This document shows, piece after piece, positions 21,914-31,276 of a stretch of DNA of 40,928 bases. Numbering within the stretch: position 1 is the first letter of the stretch; the number at the start of each line of letters is the position of its first letter. The stretch lies in assembly GCF_018918155.1 (NCBI RefSeq), contig NZ_JAHLPY010000022.1:1-40928 (forward strand), written 5' to 3'. The translations under genes and the position numbers were made by a program. The notes beneath the pieces are model-generated. The model did not search any database and had not been told where the DNA came from. It worked only from the letters and a program-made list of their open reading frames with translations. Origin of the DNA: Anaerostipes sp. MSJ-23 (GTDB lineage Bacteria > Bacillota > Clostridia > Lachnospirales > Lachnospiraceae).

Positions 21914-22849
21914 TTATGCAAAAATCCACTGAAAGATTCCAATAAAAACTGGCATTGTAATGATCGACAAAATCGTTGATAAGACATAGACCTCTCCTGC
22001 TTGTGCTACATGTTTATCATAAAGCTGAGCAAGTGATGTTAGTGTTGCACAAGTTGGTGTAATTGCTGCCAGATATACAATCATCAAGAGAGATTTTCCA
22101 TTACTAACCCATCCTGACGCTCCTATCACTCTTAAAACAATAAGTGTAATAACTGGTAATATGACCAAACGTAAAAGAACCGATAGATAATTGCGTGCTG
22201 TACAAAATAATTTTTTCAAAGAGCTATCTGCAATGACCATACCTGCCAACATCATACCAATTGGTCCAATCATAGATCCTGTTGTATTTAATGTACTATC
22301 AATGACATCCGGAAGAGAAACATGAAGTAAAAATAAAACAGCTCCGACAATGATTGCAATCAGGTTATTATTTTTTATAATTTGTTTTAATGCAAACTGT
22401 CTTTTTCCGCTAATTAAACTTGTGCCATGCGTCCAAATCAATACAAGTTGTATAACAAGGAACGCACAAGAATAAACAACATATTCCGAACCAAGCAAAG
22501 CTTTAACAAGCGGAATAACAAGAATTCCTGCATTGCTGTAAATAATACTTGTTTGTTCAATTGCATTCATACGAAATATTTTTGCAAAAATCTGATTACA
22601 TAAAAGAAAAATAATATGTACAATAACAGATAGGATGACAGCGTAAATCAATCCTTTCTGAACCCGGCTAGTTGCATGGATTTGAAAAGAATGAATAATG
22701 ACACACGGCATCACAAGGTAAACCATAACGACAGATAGGATCTTGCTGTCTGACGATTTTAATAAACCACATTTAACGATAGCCATTCCCATTAACATAA
22801 TAAAAAATAATTCTATAATCTGTTTTAATAAGATCAAACTTATTTCCAC
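21914..22849 (-). CDS. AEC (auxin efflux carrier)-family transporter
   Basis: The 311-residue membrane protein has about ten predicted spans in two halves. It opens LLKQIIELFFIMLMGMAIVK, then KILSVVMVYLVMPCVIIHSF, and ends with VVMPVFIGIFQWIF-like hydrophobics. The unwound-helix prolines and SIIYSNAGILVIPLVKALLG support the AEC fold. AEC members export or exchange organic acids such as malate, or other anions. The start is GTG 22849 with a modest GAGAGTGAG site. It converges on the AraC gene, which might regulate it. Direction and substrate are not readable. Confidence 0.85.
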   Translation of the reverse strand: MEISLILLKQIIELFFIMLMGMAIVKCGLLKSSDSKILSVVMVYLVMPCVIIHSFQIHATSRVQKGLIYAVILSVIVHIIFLLCNQIFAKIFRMNAIEQTSIIYSNAGILVIPLVKALLGSEYVVYSCAFLVIQLVLIWTHGTSLISGKRQFALKQIIKNNNLIAIIVGAVLFLLHVSLPDVIDSTLNTTGSMIGPIGMMLAGMVIADSSLKKLFCTARNYLSVLLRLVILPVITLIVLRVIGASGWVSNGKSLLMIVYLAAITPTCATLTSLAQLYDKHVAQAGEVYVLSTILSIITMPVFIGIFQWIFA

Positions 22850-22914
22850 TTATCTCACTCTCTTTCTTTATTCTCAATTTTGTATTCATTGTACACCCTT
22901 CTTTCAAAAAGTGC

Positions 22915-22969
22915 AAAAAATTCCAAAAAGACAGAAGACATTTTCTTTCCTGTTTCTATCTTTTTGGAA
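22915..22969 (-). terminator. Terminator after spoIVB
   Basis: An 11-bp perfect stem, TTCCAAAAAGA/TCTTTTTGGAA (22921-22931 with 22959-22969), is followed on the minus strand by six T. Confidence 0.85.
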
Positions 22970-22986
22970 GAATACACAAAAATATT

Positions 22987-24207
22987 TTATTCTTTTTCCA
23001 TTTGCTGAAGCATCGTTTCTGCGAGAATCGCATATCCTCTAGAAGGTTGGTTTACAAAAACATGAGTAATTGCCCCAATAAATTTGCCATTTTGTATGAT
23101 TGGTGTTCCTGACATTCCTTGAACAATCCCATTGGTGAGTTTTAATAATCTTTTATCTGTAATTTCAATTTCCATTCCTTTTGTGCTTTCGGTATGATCA
23201 GAATTAACTTTCCGTATTTGAATTTCATATGATTTCATTTCACCGCTAATATCCGACAAGATCATTGCTTTTGTGTTTTTTATATCTTGTCGATATCCAA
23301 TCTCACATTCTTTTTCGTTAGAAGCATTTGTTATACCAAAAATCCCGACATTACTATTTTTTTCAATCGTCCCAAGTAAATTTTCTTCCTTATAGTAAAT
23401 ACTTCCTACAATTTCTCCAGGAGTACCTGATTTTCCTTTTGCAACCGAATCAATTCTGGCATTCATTAGGTATCCTCCACGAATTTCCATTAGCTGTCCA
23501 GTATCCATATCGCAGATTCCATGTCCAAGTCCTCCAAAAGCATTTCCTCTTGTATAAGTAATCGTTCCAATTCCCTGTGTATTATCTCGCACCCAAACGC
23601 CAATTTTATACTGATGATCTGTAGCTGATAATTCCGGTTTAACTTTTACTGATATTTTCTTTGATTTTCGCTTTACTGCCAGTAATACCTCTTCTCCTTT
23701 ACTTTCATTGATCATTTTCATAAAATCCGCCTTCGATGGAATAGCATTTCCATTGACAGATAAAATATAATCTCCTTTTTGAAGTTTCTGCCCGGCAGGT
23801 GCATGATTTGCCCCGTCAATTCCAGTAAAGGTATCCGTTTCTAATACTAAAAGTCCATTCGTTTCTACATAAATACCAACCACTTTTCCACTTGGAACTA
23901 CTTTTTGTTTTTTTACTACCGTTACCTTCATGTTCTTTAGTGGAATTTTCCCGAACAATTTTAATTTCATCTCATATTGTCCGGTTTGTTTCTCTTCAAT
24001 AATAAACGGCTGGTTTAAACGGATGGTTTGTTTATGAATTGTCGCCGTCACTGGTACATCATATTGCAGGCATGTTTTTTCGCCTTGATTGATGTGAATG
24101 GAAGATGGAACCTGATCTTTACAATATCGTACATATAAAAAACCAAATGCCAAAATTTGAAAAAACAATATAACCAATAGAACTCTTCGATAATAGACTT
24201 TTCGCAT
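22987..24207 (-). CDS. spoIVB: SpoIVB peptidase (S55), sporulation signalling protease
   Basis: The 406-residue protein has an N-terminal membrane anchor (LLVILFFQILAFGFLYV, 10-26). A PDZ domain covers about 115-185 (PAGQKLQKGDYILSVNG). The S55 serine-peptidase domain has the catalytic histidine in GGLGHGICD (H229) and the nucleophile in GMSGTPIIQNG (S366). SpoIVB is made in the forespore and secreted into the space between membranes. There it cleaves SpoIVFA to release SigK activation in Bacillus. Clostridia often keep SpoIVB without SpoIVFA, so its target here may differ. The AGGAGG site is strong. A terminator lies between recN and spoIVB. Confidence 0.95.
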   Translation of the reverse strand: MRKVYYRRVLLVILFFQILAFGFLYVRYCKDQVPSSIHINQGEKTCLQYDVPVTATIHKQTIRLNQPFIIEEKQTGQYEMKLKLFGKIPLKNMKVTVVKKQKVVPSGKVVGIYVETNGLLVLETDTFTGIDGANHAPAGQKLQKGDYILSVNGNAIPSKADFMKMINESKGEEVLLAVKRKSKKISVKVKPELSATDHQYKIGVWVRDNTQGIGTITYTRGNAFGGLGHGICDMDTGQLMEIRGGYLMNARIDSVAKGKSGTPGEIVGSIYYKEENLLGTIEKNSNVGIFGITNASNEKECEIGYRQDIKNTKAMILSDISGEMKSYEIQIRKVNSDHTESTKGMEIEITDKRLLKLTNGIVQGMSGTPIIQNGKFIGAITHVFVNQPSRGYAILAETMLQQMEKE

Positions 24208-24219
24208 AGTTTACCTCCT

Positions 24220-24255
24220 AAAAAAAGGACGTATCTTCTTTTGTGATACATCCTT
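24220..24255 (-). terminator. Terminator after recN
   Basis: A stem of about 11 bp (24225-24235 with 24245-24255) has one mismatch and is followed by seven T on the minus strand. The T run abuts the spoIVB ribosome site, so spoIVB is expressed from a promoter inside or before this hairpin or by readthrough. Confidence 0.8.
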
Positions 24256-24285
24256 CTTATTATGTGCCTATTCATCGAAATAAAC

Positions 24286-25968
24286 TCAGTATAATTTTGC
24301 GTCATTTGCTAAAGATTTCATTTCTTTTGCATTCTCTATCGAAGTTTCTGTTCTTTCATTTCCACTAATCATTCTGGAAATTTCTTCCAATGACTCTTGT
24401 TCCTTAAGCTCTCTTATTTGTGTAGTCGTTTTTTGATCTTTTGTCTGTTTTTCAATCGAATAATGAGCATCTGCCATAGCTGCAATCTGTGGAAGATGAG
24501 TGATGGCTATGACTTGATGCTTTCTGGAAATCCATGCCATTTTTTTTGCCACACGATTTGCCGTTTCACCACTAATCCCAGTATCAATCTCATCAAAAAT
24601 CAAGGATCCCACATGATCAACATCAGCAAGAACCGATTTTAAAGCCAACATAATACGAGAAAGCTCCCCTCCCGATGCTACATCTTGAATTGGCCGAATC
24701 GGAAGCCCTGGATTCGTAGAAATCATAAAACAAACACGATCTTCTCCATCTGGTGTCATTTGTTTCTCTTTTGCTATGTCGATTTTAAATACAACAGAAA
24801 GAAAATTTAAATCCTCTAAAGCCTTTGTAATTTGTTTCTCCAGTTTCACTGCAATTTTCTTTCTCGATACTGAAAGACTACAAGCTACTTTCCTATATTC
24901 TCCTTCTATAAATTTTTGTTCTTCTTCTAAATGTTTTGCCTCATTTTCAGCATTTTTTAAGACATCCAGCCGCTGCTTCGATTCTTCCTGATAGGAAATG
25001 ATTTTTTCTATTGTATTCCCATATTTTCCTTTTAATCCATTGATAAGGTTAAGCCGTTCTTCTATTTCCGTAAACATCTGTGGATTAAATTCTATTTCTT
25101 CCATATAATTTGAAATTTCCTGATGCAAACTTCCAAGAAGATCTTCTATCTCAAGCAATTGATCATAAAATTCTTGAACCGTCGAATCGAGATGACTGAC
25201 TTCCTGAAGCCTATGCATACTTTCTGTCAGCTGATTTCCTATCGCCGTATCCTCCTCATATCCAGTAAGTCTATCTACAATACTACAAGATGCTGCAATC
25301 TCCTTGCTGTGAAGCATTTTACGATAATCTTTTTCCAGCTGTTCATCTTCTCCCAATCGAAGAGCAGCTTCTTTAATTTCATGAATCTCATGTTCTAAAA
25401 ATCCAATTTCTCTTAAACGTTGCCTATCATCCATCATAAGAGAATCTATTTTGACTCCAATGTCTCTATAACGACGTTCATATAAACGGCATTGTTTTAA
25501 AAGTTCCTGGTCTTGTTCTGACAGAAAATGATCTAACATTTTCAGATGATTTTTCTCCTTTAATAGCGTTTGATGCTCCTGCTGCCCATGAAGATCAAAC
25601 AGTCGGCTGGACACTTCTCTTAACGTGTGAAGAGTTACCATACAATCATTAATCTTATTAACACTTCTTTTTTCGGTAATAACACGACGAATAAAAACCT
25701 GTCCTTCCTCCACCGTAAGATCAAACTGCTCAATTTCTTTGATCACATTCGGATCATCGATCCAAAACAATAATTCAATAACCGCTTCTTTAGCTCCCGG
25801 ACGAATCATATCTTTCGATACTTTTTTTCCAAGAGCACTTTCAATAGATCCAATCAAAATAGATTTTCCAGCCCCTGTTTCTCCTGTCAGAATATTTAAA
25901 TGTTCATGAAATGTAATTTCTACTTCATCAATCAACGCAAGATTTTTCACATGTAAGTTTTGTAGCAT
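24286..25968 (-). CDS. recN: DNA repair protein RecN
   Basis: The 560-residue SMC-like ATPase has Walker A GETGAGKS (29-36), a long coiled-coil middle, the signature SGGELSRIMLALK, and Walker B LIFDEIDTGISG. It ends with the D-loop and ITHLPQIAAMAD. RecN helps hold and process broken DNA ends for recombination. It is the last gene of the xseB-ispA-dxs-tlyA-nadK-argR-recN run, as in many Clostridia. GGAGG precedes ATG 25968. Confidence 0.97.
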   Translation of the reverse strand: MLQNLHVKNLALIDEVEITFHEHLNILTGETGAGKSILIGSIESALGKKVSKDMIRPGAKEAVIELLFWIDDPNVIKEIEQFDLTVEEGQVFIRRVITEKRSVNKINDCMVTLHTLREVSSRLFDLHGQQEHQTLLKEKNHLKMLDHFLSEQDQELLKQCRLYERRYRDIGVKIDSLMMDDRQRLREIGFLEHEIHEIKEAALRLGEDEQLEKDYRKMLHSKEIAASCSIVDRLTGYEEDTAIGNQLTESMHRLQEVSHLDSTVQEFYDQLLEIEDLLGSLHQEISNYMEEIEFNPQMFTEIEERLNLINGLKGKYGNTIEKIISYQEESKQRLDVLKNAENEAKHLEEEQKFIEGEYRKVACSLSVSRKKIAVKLEKQITKALEDLNFLSVVFKIDIAKEKQMTPDGEDRVCFMISTNPGLPIRPIQDVASGGELSRIMLALKSVLADVDHVGSLIFDEIDTGISGETANRVAKKMAWISRKHQVIAITHLPQIAAMADAHYSIEKQTKDQKTTTQIRELKEQESLEEISRMISGNERTETSIENAKEMKSLANDAKLY

Positions 25969-25983
25969 AAATTCCTCCGCTGT

Positions 25984-26442
25984 CTATTTTTCTATATTTT
26001 TTATCAACTGTTTGATTTCTGCAATGGCTGTTTTTCCAACACTACGGTCCTTCATAACACACATAATTGTGTCATCTCCTGCGATAGTACCAACCATTCC
26101 AGTAATTTCAATTGCATCCAGTGCTGCTGCAGAAGCCATAGCCATTCCAGAAATCGTCTTAATGACCAACATATTTTCTGCTAACTCCATCGAAAGAATT
26201 GCTTCCGACAAAATTCTCTGGTATTTTTTCCCAGCCTTATTTTCTCGATCCAAAAGACTATACGTCTGCTTTCCATCCGATGTTGGAACTTTCGTAAGCT
26301 CTAGTTCTCTAATATCTCTGGAAATTGTTGCCTGAGTTGTTTGAAATCCCAATTTATGAAGTCTTGAAAGCAACTCTTCTTGTGTTTCAATGGGATATTT
26401 TTGAATCAGCTCAATGATCGCTTCCTGTCTATTTTTCTTCAT
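25984..26442 (-). CDS. argR: Arginine repressor ArgR/AhrC
   Basis: The start is set at ATG 26442 (MKKNRQEAI), with GGTGG in front and overlapping the end of nadK. A longer frame starts with TTG at 26454. The 152-residue protein has the N-terminal winged helix (IELIQKYPIETQEELLSRL, then TQATISRDIREL) and the C-terminal trimerisation/arginine-binding domain (GMAMASAAALDAIEI, then GTIAGDDTIM). It represses arginine biosynthesis and activates catabolism when arginine is bound. Its place between nadK and recN is the conserved Firmicute arrangement. The aminotransferase at 9742-10953 might be a distant target, but no ARG box was recognised there. Confidence 0.95.
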   Translation of the reverse strand: MKKNRQEAIIELIQKYPIETQEELLSRLHKLGFQTTQATISRDIRELELTKVPTSDGKQTYSLLDRENKAGKKYQRILSEAILSMELAENMLVIKTISGMAMASAAALDAIEITGMVGTIAGDDTIMCVMKDRSVGKTAIAEIKQLIKNIEK

Positions 26443-27289
26443 ATTTTCCACCAACCTTGATTCTCAGTGTCTTATAAAAGCTATCACCATTCACTTTAAT
26501 AACTTTCGCAAATTTTGATGAATTTTTAATTTTTAAAATATCTCCAGGCTGAAGTTTTTGCGCAACTTGACCATCAAAAGTAATATAGGCTTCCTCCAGC
26601 TGATTATCACGAACTGGTTCAATTCGAATTTCAATTTCATCTTCTGCAGAAAGCACCATACTTTTTGCCTGCATAGAATGTGGACAAATCGGTGTTACCA
26701 AAATAACATTAGCCTTTGGATTTACAATTGGTCCTCCAGCGGAAAGATTATAACCAGTTGAACCCGTTGGCGTTGAAACGATAACGCCATCTGCGGCATA
26801 ATCATCTAAAAACTTCCCATTAACTAAAATTTTAAAAGAAATGATTCTTGAAAATCCACTCCTTGTAATAACAATATCATTTAAAGCATTCAAATGATAT
26901 GTGCCTTTTTTATTATGGAATACCCTTCCATCTAGCATCATTCGTTCTTCTATATGGAATTGATCATTTAAAAGACAATCAAGGCCCTCAAAGAGTTTTG
27001 GAATTTCAATTTCTGTTAAAAATCCAAGAGTTCCAAGATTCACTCCTACCATTGGAATATCATATGGAACAACCAATCTGGCAGCATGAAGCATACTCCC
27101 ATCTCCACCAAGAACAATGACACATTCCGTATCTTTTGTAATACATCCAATATTTTCTTGAATATCTCTTGTAAAATCACACATTCGGTAACTGGTTCCT
27201 CCTGATTTCTCTATATACTCTTGTATATGTTTTGAAATCTTTAGTCCTGGATCCTTTTTTTTATTCGTTAAAATTAGAAAATTTTTCAT
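26429..27289 (-). CDS. nadK: NAD kinase
   Basis: The 286-residue kinase shows the GGDG motif in LGGDGSML (60-67), NLGTLGFLTEIE (84-95), the substrate loop GSTGYNLSAGGPIV and the C-terminal ITFDGQ. It phosphorylates NAD to NADP in the cytoplasm. The gene starts 1 bp after tlyA and overlaps argR, showing tight coupling in the operon. Confidence 0.96.
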   Translation of the reverse strand: MKNFLILTNKKKDPGLKISKHIQEYIEKSGGTSYRMCDFTRDIQENIGCITKDTECVIVLGGDGSMLHAARLVVPYDIPMVGVNLGTLGFLTEIEIPKLFEGLDCLLNDQFHIEERMMLDGRVFHNKKGTYHLNALNDIVITRSGFSRIISFKILVNGKFLDDYAADGVIVSTPTGSTGYNLSAGGPIVNPKANVILVTPICPHSMQAKSMVLSAEDEIEIRIEPVRDNQLEEAYITFDGQVAQKLQPGDILKIKNSSKFAKVIKVNGDSFYKTLRIKVGGKYEEK

Positions 27290-27290
27290 A

Positions 27291-28112
27291 TTATTCCTTT
27301 GTATTCTTTGCTAAGTCCTGATGTGAGTCATTGACAACTTTTGGAATTTCCTGTTCCAGATCATGGTCATTTTCCATCTGCTGTGTTTTCTGCATGTGTA
27401 AAAGATATTCAATATTTCCTTCCGGTCCCTTAATTGGAGAATAATCCAGATGTAACAATTTAAAACCATTGGAAGCAGCAAAATCACAAATTTTTAGAAT
27501 TACTTCTTCATGAACCTTATGATCTCTTACAACGCCTTTTTTCCCCACCTTTTCTCTTCCTGCCTCAAACTGTGGTTTAATTAGAGCAACAACTTCTCCT
27601 CCATCCACAAGAATTCGATAAACCGCTGGAAGAATTTTTGTCAATGAAATAAAAGAAACATCAATTGACACAAACTGTGCCGGTTCTTCAATATCTTCTT
27701 CTGTTACATAACGCATATTGGTCCGTTCCATACAAACCACTCTTTCATCATTACGCAACTTCCAGTCTAACTGACCATGCCCAACATCTACGGAATATAC
27801 TTTTACTGCTCCATTTTGCAGCATACAGTCTGTAAAACCTCCAGTAGAAGCCCCAACATCCATACAAACTTTTCCTTTTAAAGAAAGCCCAAAATTTTTC
27901 ATTGCCTTTTCTAGCTTCAAACCACCACGGCTAACATATGGAAGTGTCTTTCCTTTTACAATAATTTCTTGTTTTTCGTCAAAAGTAGATCCAGCTTTGT
28001 CTTCTCTTTGTCCATCCACAAAGACAATGCCAGACATAATGATTGCTTTTGCTTTTTCTCTGGAAGCTGCCAATCCTTTTTCTACTAGTAATATATCTAA
28101 TCGTTTTTTCAA
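27291..28112 (-). CDS. tlyA: TlyA-family rRNA 2'-O-methyltransferase
   Basis: The 273-residue protein has an N-terminal S4 RNA-binding domain (KKRLDILLVEKGLAASREKA) and an FtsJ-type methyltransferase domain with DVGASTGGFTDC, KVYSVDVGHGQLDWKLRND and VSIDVSFISL. TlyA methylates 16S and/or 23S rRNA. The start codon is TTG at 28112, directly behind the dxs stop, with GGAGG inside the end of dxs. This indicates translational coupling. The C-terminal tail is longer and charged. Confidence 0.94.
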   Translation of the reverse strand: MKKRLDILLVEKGLAASREKAKAIIMSGIVFVDGQREDKAGSTFDEKQEIIVKGKTLPYVSRGGLKLEKAMKNFGLSLKGKVCMDVGASTGGFTDCMLQNGAVKVYSVDVGHGQLDWKLRNDERVVCMERTNMRYVTEEDIEEPAQFVSIDVSFISLTKILPAVYRILVDGGEVVALIKPQFEAGREKVGKKGVVRDHKVHEEVILKICDFAASNGFKLLHLDYSPIKGPEGNIEYLLHMQKTQQMENDHDLEQEIPKVVNDSHQDLAKNTKE

Positions 28113-29987
28113 TTATTTTTCCTCCATCCACTTTTGTACAGACCGTGCAATATTCTCTCCATCGATCTTGAGCATCTTTCGAAGTTCAGGGATCGATCCA
28201 TGTTCTACAAACTGATCTTCGATTCCGATATTTCTTATTTTCCCACGATATCCTTTTGAATACAGATACTGCATAACCATAGAACCAAAACCGCCATTTA
28301 AGATTCCTTCTTCTACTGTTACAATGCATGAATATTTTTTTGCCAGTCGATCTAATAATTTGTCATCTAACGGTTTTACGAAGCGTGGATTCACTAATCC
28401 TGCATCATAACCTTTTTCTTTTAACATCTGAATGGCTTTTACTGACTCTGAAAGCATATTTCCAACACTTAAAAGTACAACATCTTTTCCTTCTTTTAAT
28501 ACTTGTCCTTTTCCAAAAGAAATTTCTTCAAAAGACTCCTCATAGAGACTTTCTGCAGTTCCTCTAGAATATTTAATTGCTGTTGGTCCTTTCGCATGAT
28601 GTAAAGCAAATAGAAGCATCTCTCTTAATTCTTTTCCATTCACCGGTGCCATCACCGTCACATTTGGAATCATAGATAAATACGGAATATCAAAAATTCC
28701 CTGATGCGTCTCTCCATCCGCTCCAACTAAACCAGAACGATCTAAACCAAAAATCACTGGATAATTTCCAATTGCTACATCATGTAAAACCTGATCAAAA
28801 CCTCTTTGTAAAAAAGTAGAATACACAGCAAAAACGGGTTTTAATCCGTTAGCTGCCATCCCAGCACAAAAAGTTACTGCATGCTCTTCTGCAATTCCAA
28901 CATCATAAAAGCGCTCTGGATATACCTCACCAAATTTCTGAAGCCCCGTTCCATCTGGCATTGCAGCTGTAACTGCCATGATCTTTGGATCATCCGTCGC
29001 TGCCTGCAGCAAAGTCTCAGAAAAGATTTTTGTATTCGATGGGCGATTACTTTTACCAATCACTTCACCATTTTTCAAAGAAAAAGGACCAATTCCATGA
29101 AATTTTGCCGGATTCTTTTCTGCCGGAATATAACCTTTTCCTTTTTTTGTAACAACATGAATAATGATTGGCTCCTGTAATTGTTTGGCACGTTTTAAAA
29201 TACTTACCATATTAGGAATATCATGCCCATCAATCGGGCCAACATAGGTAAGTCCCATATCCTCAAACATCATCCCTGGTACAAACAACTGTTTAATTGA
29301 ATCCTTAGATTTTTTTAAAACACGGATCAATCCATCTCCAATACCCGGAATTTTTGACAAAGACTGTTCCACATTTCCCTTAAATTCCACATATTCTTTT
29401 TGCGTTCTTACTCTATTTAAATATGCAGACATTCCACCAACGTTTTCCGCAATTGACATTTTATTATCGTTGAGAATGATGATCAAATTTTTTCTTTCCT
29501 GTCTTAAACGACTCATGTTATTTAAGGCTTCAAATGCCATACCGCCAGACAAAGCTCCATCCCCAATGACTGCAACAATTGTCTCATCCGTTTTATTAAT
29601 ATCTCTGGCTGCTGCCATTCCAAGAGCTGTGGAAAGTGACATGGAACTATGTCCGCTATGGAAAGCATCACAGTCACTTTCTTTCCGTTTTGGGAATCCA
29701 CTCATTCCATGAAATTGTCTTAAATTTTTAAACCCCTCTTTTCTTCCAGTTAAAATCTTGTGAACATAAGACTGATGTCCCACATCAAAAATCAAACGAT
29801 CTTTTGGAAAATCCATCACAAGATGCAATGCCATCGTAAGTTCCACAATTCCAAGATTCGAGGCTAAATGTCCACCCGTCTTGCTAACATTTTGCAATAA
29901 AAATCGTCGGATATCTTTAGCCAAAATTCTATAGTCTTCTGGCCTGATGTTTTTAATATCATTTGGCTGATTGATCTTCTCTAACAT
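28113..29987 (-). CDS. dxs: 1-deoxy-D-xylulose-5-phosphate synthase
   Basis: The 624-residue transketolase-type enzyme has the active-site histidine in SKTGGHLASNLG (H40) and the thiamine-diphosphate motif GDGALSGGMAFEALNN (142-157). Its pyrimidine domain has EEHAVTFCAGMA and DRSGLVGADGETHQG. It joins pyruvate and glyceraldehyde-3-phosphate, the first step of the MEP isoprenoid pathway. It sits next to ispA, which uses the pathway's C5 products. GAGAGGAG precedes ATG 29987. Confidence 0.97.
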   Translation of the reverse strand: MLEKINQPNDIKNIRPEDYRILAKDIRRFLLQNVSKTGGHLASNLGIVELTMALHLVMDFPKDRLIFDVGHQSYVHKILTGRKEGFKNLRQFHGMSGFPKRKESDCDAFHSGHSSMSLSTALGMAAARDINKTDETIVAVIGDGALSGGMAFEALNNMSRLRQERKNLIIILNDNKMSIAENVGGMSAYLNRVRTQKEYVEFKGNVEQSLSKIPGIGDGLIRVLKKSKDSIKQLFVPGMMFEDMGLTYVGPIDGHDIPNMVSILKRAKQLQEPIIIHVVTKKGKGYIPAEKNPAKFHGIGPFSLKNGEVIGKSNRPSNTKIFSETLLQAATDDPKIMAVTAAMPDGTGLQKFGEVYPERFYDVGIAEEHAVTFCAGMAANGLKPVFAVYSTFLQRGFDQVLHDVAIGNYPVIFGLDRSGLVGADGETHQGIFDIPYLSMIPNVTVMAPVNGKELREMLLFALHHAKGPTAIKYSRGTAESLYEESFEEISFGKGQVLKEGKDVVLLSVGNMLSESVKAIQMLKEKGYDAGLVNPRFVKPLDDKLLDRLAKKYSCIVTVEEGILNGGFGSMVMQYLYSKGYRGKIRNIGIEDQFVEHGSIPELRKMLKIDGENIARSVQKWMEEK

Positions 29988-30018
29988 ACTTATAAACTCC
30001 TCTCAAACCTGATTATTT

Positions 30019-30915
30019 CTAACATGTTCGATGTATCAGAAATTTTGTCAGGTTTGTCAGATATCCATTTTCTTTATCGTACTGTTTTAGTATCTCAATT
30101 GCTTTCATAGAAATAGCTGCAACATCTTCTTTCGATTGTTCAAGTCCCTTTAATGTTACATAAGTCACTTTATGATTCTTCTCATCACTTCCTACTGGCT
30201 TGCCAATCGTCTTTTCATCACCAATCAAGTCAAGAATATCATCCTGGATTTGGAAGGCAAGTCCAATATATTCTCCACATTGTTCCATCTGATGAATATC
30301 TTCTTTTGTGGCTCCTGCTAAAATTGCACCGATCATCATACATGCCTCAATCATTGCAGATGTTTTATGTTTATGGATGAAAAGAATTTGTTCCATTGTA
30401 AGTGGTTGTCCCTCTAGTTCCACATCTGCGACCTGTCCACCGATCATTCCATAAATTCCAGGTTTCTGTGCCAGTACTTTCATCGCTTCAACGGTACGAT
30501 GAAAATTTTCTTCTCCCTGTGCCATATCAAATGCTTTTGCCGCAACTTCATATGCATAGTTAAGAAGTGCATCTCCCGCTAGGATCGCCATGTCTTCTCC
30601 ATAAACAATATGACAAGTTTTTTGTCCTCTTCGATAATCATCATTGTCCAGCGCTGGAAGATCATCATGAATCAACGAATACGTATGAATCATCTCTATT
30701 GCAGCCATAAAAGGCTCAACGATTTTATTTGTTCCGCCAAACATATGATATACTTCTTGCATCAGCATTGGACGCAGTCTCTTTCCACCGGCTTTTACCG
30801 TGGTATTCATCGCTGTCAGAACTGTCTTCTGAAGCCCTTCCGGTTCTGGAAGATATTGATCTAGAATCTGTTCGATCTGACTGGTTTTTTCTTTCATTTC
30901 ATCTTTAAAATTCAT
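30019..30915 (-). CDS. ispA: Farnesyl/geranyl diphosphate synthase
   Basis: The start is ATG 30915 (MNFKDEMK), preceded by GGGGAAG, rather than the frame start at 30933 inside xseB. The 298-residue trans-prenyltransferase has the first aspartate-rich motif in LIHDDLPALDNDDYRRG and the second in FQIQDDILDLIGD, plus the GGKRLRP pyrophosphate loop. It makes geranyl or farnesyl diphosphate for undecaprenyl and quinone precursors. It overlaps xseB by 11 bp and precedes dxs. Confidence 0.95.
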   Translation of the reverse strand: MNFKDEMKEKTSQIEQILDQYLPEPEGLQKTVLTAMNTTVKAGGKRLRPMLMQEVYHMFGGTNKIVEPFMAAIEMIHTYSLIHDDLPALDNDDYRRGQKTCHIVYGEDMAILAGDALLNYAYEVAAKAFDMAQGEENFHRTVEAMKVLAQKPGIYGMIGGQVADVELEGQPLTMEQILFIHKHKTSAMIEACMMIGAILAGATKEDIHQMEQCGEYIGLAFQIQDDILDLIGDEKTIGKPVGSDEKNHKVTYVTLKGLEQSKEDVAAISMKAIEILKQYDKENGYLTNLTKFLIHRTC

Positions 30916-31114
30916 ATTCTTCCCCATTTTCATCCAAAATTATCAATTCTTTTTCTACTTTATCTAAAGAATCTTTGCATTTTTTCACTACTTCAACACC
31001 CTCTGTGTATAACTTTACTGCGTCAGAAAGTCTAATATCATCACTTTCCAGTTTTTCAAGAATCTGATCTAATTTATCAAATCCTTGATCAATCTGAAAT
31101 TCTTTTTTTGTCAT
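30905..31114 (-). CDS. xseB: Exodeoxyribonuclease VII small subunit
   Basis: The 69-residue protein matches XseB: FDKLDQILEKLESDDIRLSDAVKLYTEGVEVV is read as a two-helix subunit ending in an acidic tail. It partners the large subunit XseA. Unusually it is not immediately behind xseA; a terminator and a new promoter lie between them. It starts at ATG 31114 after AGGAGA. Confidence 0.93.
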   Translation of the reverse strand: MTKKEFQIDQGFDKLDQILEKLESDDIRLSDAVKLYTEGVEVVKKCKDSLDKVEKELIILDENGEEYEF

Positions 31115-31152
31115 CTATAAGTCTCCTTCGCTTCTATATTAAACCTAGTATA

Positions 31153-31181
31153 ATAATACTTTAAATGCTGTTTTTTTTCAA
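31153..31181 (-). promoter_or_regulatory. Promoter of the xseB-ispA-dxs-tlyA-nadK-argR-recN operon
   Basis: TTGAAA (31176-31181), 17 bases, TATTAT (31153-31158) on the minus strand, about 40 bases before xseB. Confidence 0.65.
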
Positions 31182-31240
31182 GGAGACAAAACACTCATGC
31201 ATTTTAAGAGTTTCATTTTCTCTTTTTCTTTTTAATAATG

Positions 31241-31270
31241 AAAGAAAAAGAGAGAACACCAGGTTCTCTC
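31241..31270 (-). terminator. Terminator after xseA
   Basis: An 8-bp perfect stem GAGAGAAC/GTTCTCTC (31250-31257 with 31263-31270) is followed on the minus strand by TTTTTCTTT. A second, competing inverted repeat (CTCTTTTTCTTT/AAAGAAAAAGAG) overlaps it. Confidence 0.75.
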
Positions 31271-31276
31271 CCCTCT

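Noticed and set aside
24207-24286. SigG-like -35 (TGAATA) between recN and spoIVB
   Set aside because: The expected CATACTA-like -10 is not found at 17-18 bases; only three of seven positions fit.
24048-24305. 85-codon minus-strand frame between recN and spoIVB
   Set aside because: It overlaps the spoIVB N-terminus in another frame and spans the terminator.
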